NCBI RefSeq assembly: GCF_001718835.1
Contig: NZ_CP013443.1
Coordinates: forward strand, 2,852,001 to 2,916,000
Direction: 5' to 3'
Source: Burkholderia cepacia
Lineage (GTDB): Bacteria; Pseudomonadota; Gammaproteobacteria; Burkholderiales; Burkholderiaceae
Length of the DNA stretch: 64,000 bases
Shown in pieces: positions 58,978 through 64,000 of this stretch. The translations under genes were made by a program, and so were the position numbers. Numbering within the stretch: the stretch's first letter is position 1; the number at the start of each line of letters is the position of its first letter. The notes below the pieces were generated by a model. That model was given only the letters and a program-made list of their open reading frames with translations. It ran no database searches and was not told where the DNA came from.

Positions 58978-61900
58978 TCACCGGCCCCCGAACCACCGGT
59001 CGAAACGCCGCGTGTAGTTCAGGTCGACGCCCTGGAACGTGCCGCCGTACGCGGACACCGACCAGAAGCGCGTCAGGTTGATCGTCGCCTTGAACGCGTT
59101 GCTCGCCGATTGAAGCCCCTGCTCGAAGCCGAGCACGAACCGCTCGTTGATCGCCTTCGACACCAGCACGACCTGCGGATCGGTCAGGCCGACCTCGCTG
59201 CGGCCGACCGACACCTCGTCGAGACCGAAGGTCTGCGCGACGCGCTTGCCGGTCACGCTGCCGAGCAGCCCGAGCGCCGCCGTCATCGTGCCCTGCTGGC
59301 CGACGTTGTTGCCCTGGTCGGTGCCGTGCCCGAACAGCAGCCACGACAGCTTTTCGTTGTCCGTGACGTTCGGTTCCGACACCAGCTTGACCGTCAGCGA
59401 CTGGATCGTGCCCGTGACCTGCACGCCTGCCTCGACTTCCTGGTTGCGCCGCATCGCGAGGATGTTGACGCCCGGGTTCGACACGGGGCCGTTGAACGTG
59501 AAGAAGCCGTTCTCGATCGCGAGCTTGCGGCCGAACGACGTATACGTCGAGCCTTCGGTCACGCGCACGTTGCCGACCGCGCGCAGCGGCACGCCCGGCG
59601 CGCTCATCACGGTGATCGTGCCGCGCAGCCCGAGATCCGCGCCGTGCCCCTTGAAGCGGAAGTTGTTGCCGAGGCCGATGTCGATGTTCGCGCGCGGCGC
59701 GAGCGACGGCGCCGGCTTGTCCTCGACCGGTTTCGGCTTGGCGACCGCGGTGCCCGTCGGCGTCTCGCCGCGCACCGTGCCGTCCGGCTGAACGATTACC
59801 ACGTCGTCGGACAGGTGCGGCGCCGACTCCTCGGGCAGGTCGAACAGCGCGCGGTCGACGACGAACTTGCCGTCGATCGACAGCGCACCGCGCGGCCCGT
59901 CGTTCGCGACGGTGGCCTTGCCCGACAGCGACAGCTTCCGGTCCGGCGCCGCGAACAGCTCGAGCTTGTCCGCGACGATGCTCGCGGTCAGGTCGGGCGC
60001 TTCGCCGTCGAGACGCACGCGGCCGAGTGCGCGCAGCGTGCCGTCGCCGCCGTGGAACTCGACCTGCTGGAATTCGACGAGGTTTTCCGACAGCTTGATA
60101 CGCACGATGCCGTCCTTCAGCTGCACGCCCTGGTCGACGAGCGTCGCGGACAGGTCGTCGCCCGTCAGCATCCCCGACAGGTTCGGCTTCACCGGCGTGC
60201 CCGCGACGGTCAGCTTCAGCGCCGCGCGCCCGCCGAGCAGGTAGCTCGGCCCGAACAGGTTGCCGGTCGTCTTCAGCGCCGGGACGTCGACGTCGATGCG
60301 GCCCGACAGCGGGCCGTCGTCGGCCACGCCGAACATGCCGTCGCGCAGCGCGAACGGCACGATGACGTTCGCGTCGAGCGTGCCGATCCGGTTCGCCTTC
60401 GCGAGCGCCGTCACGTTGAGCCGGTTGCCGGGCGTGAAGCTCGCGCGCGCGGACAGGTCGGTCAGCCCCAGCGACGCGATACCGCGCCCGCTCTCGATCG
60501 TCACGTCGCCGCCGCGACGCTTCACCTGCACATGGCCGGTCGAGTTCGCGCCGAGCGAGAAATCCCAGTCGGCGTCGAGCACGACGTCGGTTCGCACCGG
60601 CGGCCGCTGGCCCGTCAGCTCCTGGCGGATCTCGAGGAAACGCGCGACCGACACGCCGCTCACGGTGCCCGCCGAGCGCATCTGGCCGTGATCGAACACG
60701 AACGACTTCAGGTCGATCGCCGCGCCCTCGAGCGTGAGCCGCGTCGCGCCGAGCGTCACGCGGCCGGCGCCGGCCGACACCGTCAGCGGCGACTGCAGCG
60801 CAATGGCCGGCGTGCCGCGGTTCGCGAGACGCGTCACGGTGCCGTCCCAGCGCATCCCGTCGCGGCTCTCGACCACGCCGCCGTTCGCCGCGAGCGTCAC
60901 GTCGATCACGCGGCCGCCGGCCGTCCCGAGCGCCGACGCGTCGAGCGTGTGCTTCGCGCGCGTGCCGTCGAGGTTCGCGCGCAGCGATTTCAGCTTCAGC
61001 GAGCCCAGCGCGAGGTCGGTCGCGTCGGCCGTGAACACGAGTGCGCCGTGCGCGCCGTCGCGGATGTCCGCGCGGCCCTGCGCGGCACCGATCCGGTTCG
61101 AGCCGACGACGACGTGCTCGGCCTTGTAGGTGGCCGTCACGTTCGGGTGCGAGAAGCTGCCGGTCAGGTCGCCCTGCGCTTGCACGAGCCCTTCGACGCC
61201 GAAGCCGAGCCGGTCGAGCTGCGGCGCGTCGACGACGAAGCGCAGCCGGTCGCCGGGCGCCCCGAAGCTGCCGCGCAGGTCGACATGGTTGCCCGCGATC
61301 GACAGGGTCGCGTTGCTCGGCAGGATCCGCGAGCCGGCGAGCTGCACGACGCCGGCGCCGGTCAGCGGCACGCCGTCGTACAGGCTGTCGCCGAGCTTGA
61401 AGGTCGCCTTCGTCGACACCTGCGGCGCGAACGCGCCCGACGCCGTCAGCGTGCCCGACACGCGCGTCTCGCCGCGCTTGGGCGGCGCCTTGGCCGCCTT
61501 GGCGGGCGCCTTGCCGCCGCCGGCCTTCGGCGCGCTCTGCGCGGCGAGCAGCAGCGGATCGAACGCCGTCAGCGTCGCCTTCGCGTCGTAGCTGGAATGC
61601 GCATCGTGGCGGAACACGCCCGTCAGGTCGATGCGGCCCTTGCCCGCCGTCACGCGCGCATCGGTGAGCACGGTCTGCTGCGGCGTCAGCGCGACCTTCG
61701 CGCGTGCGCCGAGCGCGAGCTTCGGATCGTTCAGGTCGAAGTCGACGGTCGTCACGTCGCCCGCGAGCGTCACGCCGAGCGGGCCGCCCAGGCGCATCGG
61801 CCGCAGCTCGGCGACGAAGGCGTTCAGGTCGAGGTTCGCGACCTTCAGGTCGAAGCGGCCCTTGCCGCCCGTCAGCGTGCCGTTGCCCGTCACGCTGCCG

Positions 61901-63012
61901 TCGCGGATCAGCTTCAGCGCGAGCGCGTCGATCCGCTGCGCGTGCGCGTCGAGATGCACGTTCGCGTGCGCGTCGATCACCGGCAACAGGTGATCGCCGA
62001 GCGTGCCGGGCTTCGCGTTGACGATCGACACCGGGCCCGTCACCGCGAACCCGTTTGCGGGCGCCGAGCCGGCCGGCGCGGTCACGGGTGCGAGTTCCGC
62101 GCGCACCGCGAGATCGGCGGCCGGCGCGCCGGGCGCGAGCGCCTGCGGGTTCACGTGATCGAACGCCAGCGACGCGCGCGTGAGCGGCACCGCGCCGAAC
62201 GGCGCGGCCTCGACGTGCGCGCGCCCGTTCAGCTTCATCCCGCTCGCGTCGACTTCGGCGACGAGCGCCTCGAGCGAGCCCGACACGCGGGCGCGCGCAT
62301 CGACCGGCTCGTCGGACAGCTTGCCCGCGTAAGTGGCCTCCCCCGTCAGCGCGAACGGCTTCACGCCGTCGAGTTTCGCGCGCGCGGTCAGCGCACCGTA
62401 CGGCGTATCGACGCCGTCGAGCACGAGTTCATGGTGACGGCCGTCGCTGCGGCCGTTCAGCGCGAGATGGTCGAGCTGCGTCGTCGAGCCGCCGTCGTGG
62501 ATGGCCAGGCGATCGACGCGCAGGTCGCCGATCCGCAACTGCAGCGGCAGGCTCAGGTCCTGCGGCGTCGTACTCGGTGTCGACGGCCCCGGCGCGATCC
62601 GTACGTCGATCGTGCCTGCGCGGAGGTAGTCGACCGTCAAGCGCAGCGGCGCGCGGGTCAACGCCCAGCGGCCGTCGAGACGGTCGATCCGCACCTCCGT
62701 GCCCGTGCCGTCCGGGCTCGTCCACGCGAACGACTTCACGCGCACGCCGGTCGCGAGCGAGCCGCCGTCGAGCGTGCCCGCGAGCCGCGTGCCGAGCACG
62801 CGCTCCGCCGCCTGCCACGCGAGCCGCGTGCCGTGCTCGGTCGTCGCCGCGGCCAGCACGAGCCCGACGGCCAGCACGACGAGCAGCACGACGCCGGCCA
62901 GCGTCCACGCGACGCCGCGCACGAGCCGCGACCGACGCGGCGCGTCCTCGGGCGCTCGCTCGGGCGAGTCCGGATCGTGGGGCGGCGGCGTGTCGTGGGC
63001 GTCCTTCGTCAT
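58978..63012 (-). CDS. tamB: TamB, translocation and assembly module subunit
   Basis: The 1344-residue protein has an N-terminal transmembrane anchor (about residues 33-55) and a very long periplasmic region of repeating beta-rich segments. The C-terminal DUF490/TamB domain includes LSWLLFGHGTD, VGLTDPQVVLVSKAINERFVLGFEQGL and the terminal TRRFDRWFGGR. TamB spans the periplasm as a beta-taco groove, works with TamA, and helps assemble outer membrane proteins and move phospholipids. It follows tamA by 28 bases on the same strand. Its 3' end is duplicated at 56349-56553. Confidence 0.95.
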   Translation of the reverse strand: MTKDAHDTPPPHDPDSPERAPEDAPRRSRLVRGVAWTLAGVVLLVVLAVGLVLAAATTEHGTRLAWQAAERVLGTRLAGTLDGGSLATGVRVKSFAWTSPDGTGTEVRIDRLDGRWALTRAPLRLTVDYLRAGTIDVRIAPGPSTPSTTPQDLSLPLQLRIGDLRVDRLAIHDGGSTTQLDHLALNGRSDGRHHELVLDGVDTPYGALTARAKLDGVKPFALTGEATYAGKLSDEPVDARARVSGSLEALVAEVDASGMKLNGRAHVEAAPFGAVPLTRASLAFDHVNPQALAPGAPAADLAVRAELAPVTAPAGSAPANGFAVTGPVSIVNAKPGTLGDHLLPVIDAHANVHLDAHAQRIDALALKLIRDGSVTGNGTLTGGKGRFDLKVANLDLNAFVAELRPMRLGGPLGVTLAGDVTTVDFDLNDPKLALGARAKVALTPQQTVLTDARVTAGKGRIDLTGVFRHDAHSSYDAKATLTAFDPLLLAAQSAPKAGGGKAPAKAAKAPPKRGETRVSGTLTASGAFAPQVSTKATFKLGDSLYDGVPLTGAGVVQLAGSRILPSNATLSIAGNHVDLRGSFGAPGDRLRFVVDAPQLDRLGFGVEGLVQAQGDLTGSFSHPNVTATYKAEHVVVGSNRIGAAQGRADIRDGAHGALVFTADATDLALGSLKLKSLRANLDGTRAKHTLDASALGTAGGRVIDVTLAANGGVVESRDGMRWDGTVTRLANRGTPAIALQSPLTVSAGAGRVTLGATRLTLEGAAIDLKSFVFDHGQMRSAGTVSGVSVARFLEIRQELTGQRPPVRTDVVLDADWDFSLGANSTGHVQVKRRGGDVTIESGRGIASLGLTDLSARASFTPGNRLNVTALAKANRIGTLDANVIVPFALRDGMFGVADDGPLSGRIDVDVPALKTTGNLFGPSYLLGGRAALKLTVAGTPVKPNLSGMLTGDDLSATLVDQGVQLKDGIVRIKLSENLVEFQQVEFHGGDGTLRALGRVRLDGEAPDLTASIVADKLELFAAPDRKLSLSGKATVANDGPRGALSIDGKFVVDRALFDLPEESAPHLSDDVVIVQPDGTVRGETPTGTAVAKPKPVEDKPAPSLAPRANIDIGLGNNFRFKGHGADLGLRGTITVMSAPGVPLRAVGNVRVTEGSTYTSFGRKLAIENGFFTFNGPVSNPGVNILAMRRNQEVEAGVQVTGTIQSLTVKLVSEPNVTDNEKLSWLLFGHGTDQGNNVGQQGTMTAALGLLGSVTGKRVAQTFGLDEVSVGRSEVGLTDPQVVLVSKAINERFVLGFEQGLQSASNAFKATINLTRFWSVSAYGGTFQGVDLNYTRRFDRWFGGR

Positions 63013-63040
63013 GCGGTGCGTGATGGATGAATCGGTTGGG

Positions 63041-64000
63041 TCAGAAAGCGATGCCGAGCGTCAGGTACGGGCGCACGCTATGGTTGCGCAGCCCGTACGC
63101 GACGTCGACGTTGATCGGGCCGACGGGGCTGCGCCAGCGCGCGCCGACGCCGACACCCGGGTAGAACACGCGTTCGCCCCACGCATCGGTGGCCGTGCCG
63201 ATGTCGAAGAACGTCGCGGCGCCCCAGTCGCGGTTGAACCAGTGCTGGTACTCGGCGGTGCCCGTCATCAGGTACTTGGTCGGCAGGACCGAGCCGTCGA
63301 CGCTGTTGCCGATGCTCTGGTAGCCGTAGCCGCGCACCGAGTTCGAGCCGCCCGCGCGGAACAGCAGCGACGCCGGCACGCCGGTCGAGCTGCCGCCCGT
63401 GAACACGCCGCCGAGCTCCGCGCGGAACACGAACAGGTCGCGCTTGCCGACCGGCAGGTACTGCTGGCCGCGCGCGTAGCCGCGGATGAAGGTCTGGTCG
63501 GTCAGCACGCCCTTGACCGCGAAGCCGGCCTCGGCGTGGATCAGGTTGCCCGAACGCGGGAACAGCGGATCGTCGACGTTGCGGCGCGTCCATGCCCATT
63601 GCGGCACGAGCGCGCGGCTCGTGGTCGGCCCCGCGCCGTTCTGGTCGAGCCGGTCCTGGTAGTACATCAGCGAATACGAATAGTCGATGAACTGGCCCGT
63701 GCGCGTGCGCTGCACGCCGACCCGCGCGCTGTAGATGCGCGTATCCGACACGTTGGTGTTCGTGTACGACGCGAGCACGCTGTTGGTCCACCCCTTCTCG
63801 CCCGGCGGCATCGACAGCTGGACCTGCCCGTATTGCTGGATCTGGTCGAGCCGGCCCGACACGGTCAGCGGCCACGCGGCGCCGAACGTGTCGAGATACG
63901 TGTAGGAGCCCTGCACATGCGGCCCGGTGTCGGTCGCAAAGCCGACGCCGCCGCGGATGTTGTTGTACGGAAACTCGCTGACCTTCACGTGCACGGGCGT
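63041..64000 (-). CDS. tamA: TamA-type outer membrane protein, C-terminal part
   Basis: About 320 C-terminal residues of a BamA/TamA-family beta-barrel are present. The gene runs off the right end of the window, so the POTRA domains are not seen. Barrel strands alternate through RGGVGFATDTGPHVQGSYTYLD, RSGNLIHAEAGFAVKGV and LLFRAGGSNSVRGYGYQSIG, with the conserved VRGY of the L6 loop. They end in the terminal phenylalanine (LTLGIAF), a typical outer membrane targeting signal. It is the outer membrane partner of the downstream tamB. Confidence 0.92.
   Translation of the reverse strand, partial: TPVHVKVSEFPYNNIRGGVGFATDTGPHVQGSYTYLDTFGAAWPLTVSGRLDQIQQYGQVQLSMPPGEKGWTNSVLASYTNTNVSDTRIYSARVGVQRTRTGQFIDYSYSLMYYQDRLDQNGAGPTTSRALVPQWAWTRRNVDDPLFPRSGNLIHAEAGFAVKGVLTDQTFIRGYARGQQYLPVGKRDLFVFRAELGGVFTGGSSTGVPASLLFRAGGSNSVRGYGYQSIGNSVDGSVLPTKYLMTGTAEYQHWFNRDWGAATFFDIGTATDAWGERVFYPGVGVGARWRSPVGPINVDVAYGLRNHSVRPYLTLGIAF

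Noticed and set aside
58903..63030. A 1375-codon frame on the plus strand opposite tamB
   Set aside because: It is the antisense shadow of tamB. The product is extremely rich in Arg, Ala, His and Val and has no domain, while tamB on the other strand has clear family features.

Overview
This window is chromosomal DNA from a high-GC betaproteobacterium, almost certainly Burkholderia and probably the Burkholderia cepacia complex. The supporting signs are GC-rich third codon positions, a Porin_4-type porin, a hemC-hemDX-hemY cluster divergent from ppc, a nadE-glnB pair, and a dense mix of housekeeping genes (argH, dcd, ppa, metG, mrp/apbC) that points to chromosome 1. I see no CRISPR array, rRNA, complete insertion sequence or prophage. 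The only tRNA is an initiator tRNA-fMet.

Layout. 1-3.8 kb: an AT-rich stretch, a hypothetical gene, tRNA-fMet, ecotin and small secreted proteins. 3.9-9.1 kb: a DHA2-type exporter, otsA (trehalose-6-phosphate synthase) overlapping a P-loop ATPase gene, and two tandem paralogous lipoproteins. 9.1-12.3 kb: an ABC importer (ATPase plus double-domain permease) with no binding protein beside it. 12.7-16.6 kb: a small possibly Cas2-fold protein, an OmpR/EnvZ-like pair divergent from a Spy/CpxP-like gene, and a pirin. 17-20.2 kb: a complete basic-amino-acid ABC importer (binding protein, hisQ, hisM, hisP). 20.3-28.3 kb: a spermidine-acetyltransferase-like GNAT, a LysR regulator, a porin, glnB, nadE, a FemAB-like protein, a GIY-YIG protein with a basic tail, and ppa. 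28.5-32.1 kb: an ALDH-SDR-MFS cluster that looks catabolic. 32.2-39.6 kb: the heme genes divergent from ppc. 39.7-42.1 kb: a methyltransferase, a MmyB-type regulator and the inverted remains of a chaperone-usher pilus locus. 42.2-53.7 kb: argH, a HAD phosphatase, an LprI-like protein, a basic-amino-acid decarboxylase, dcd, a SodC-like lipoprotein lacking most metal ligands, mrp, an OmpA lipoprotein and metG. 54-58.9 kb: an accessory mosaic. 59-64 kb: tamB and the C-terminal part of tamA.

The most unusual part is the interval between metG and tamB (53.7-59.0 kb). It reads metG, module A (radical SAM enzyme plus a methylase-nucleotidyltransferase fusion), a 3' fragment of tamB joined to a 3' fragment of metG, module B (Hcp, peptidoglycan amidase, candidate immunity protein), then intact tamB. 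The metG fragment differs from the intact gene almost only at synonymous sites, so it looks captured from another lineage's functional metG rather than copied locally. The simplest reading is that two alternative cargoes of the same metG/tamB site were joined end to end, which would make this site a hot spot for interchangeable modules. Module B is clearly AT-richer than its surroundings and looks like a mobile type VI secretion effector cassette. Module A is GC-rich like the chromosome, and its function is unknown to me.
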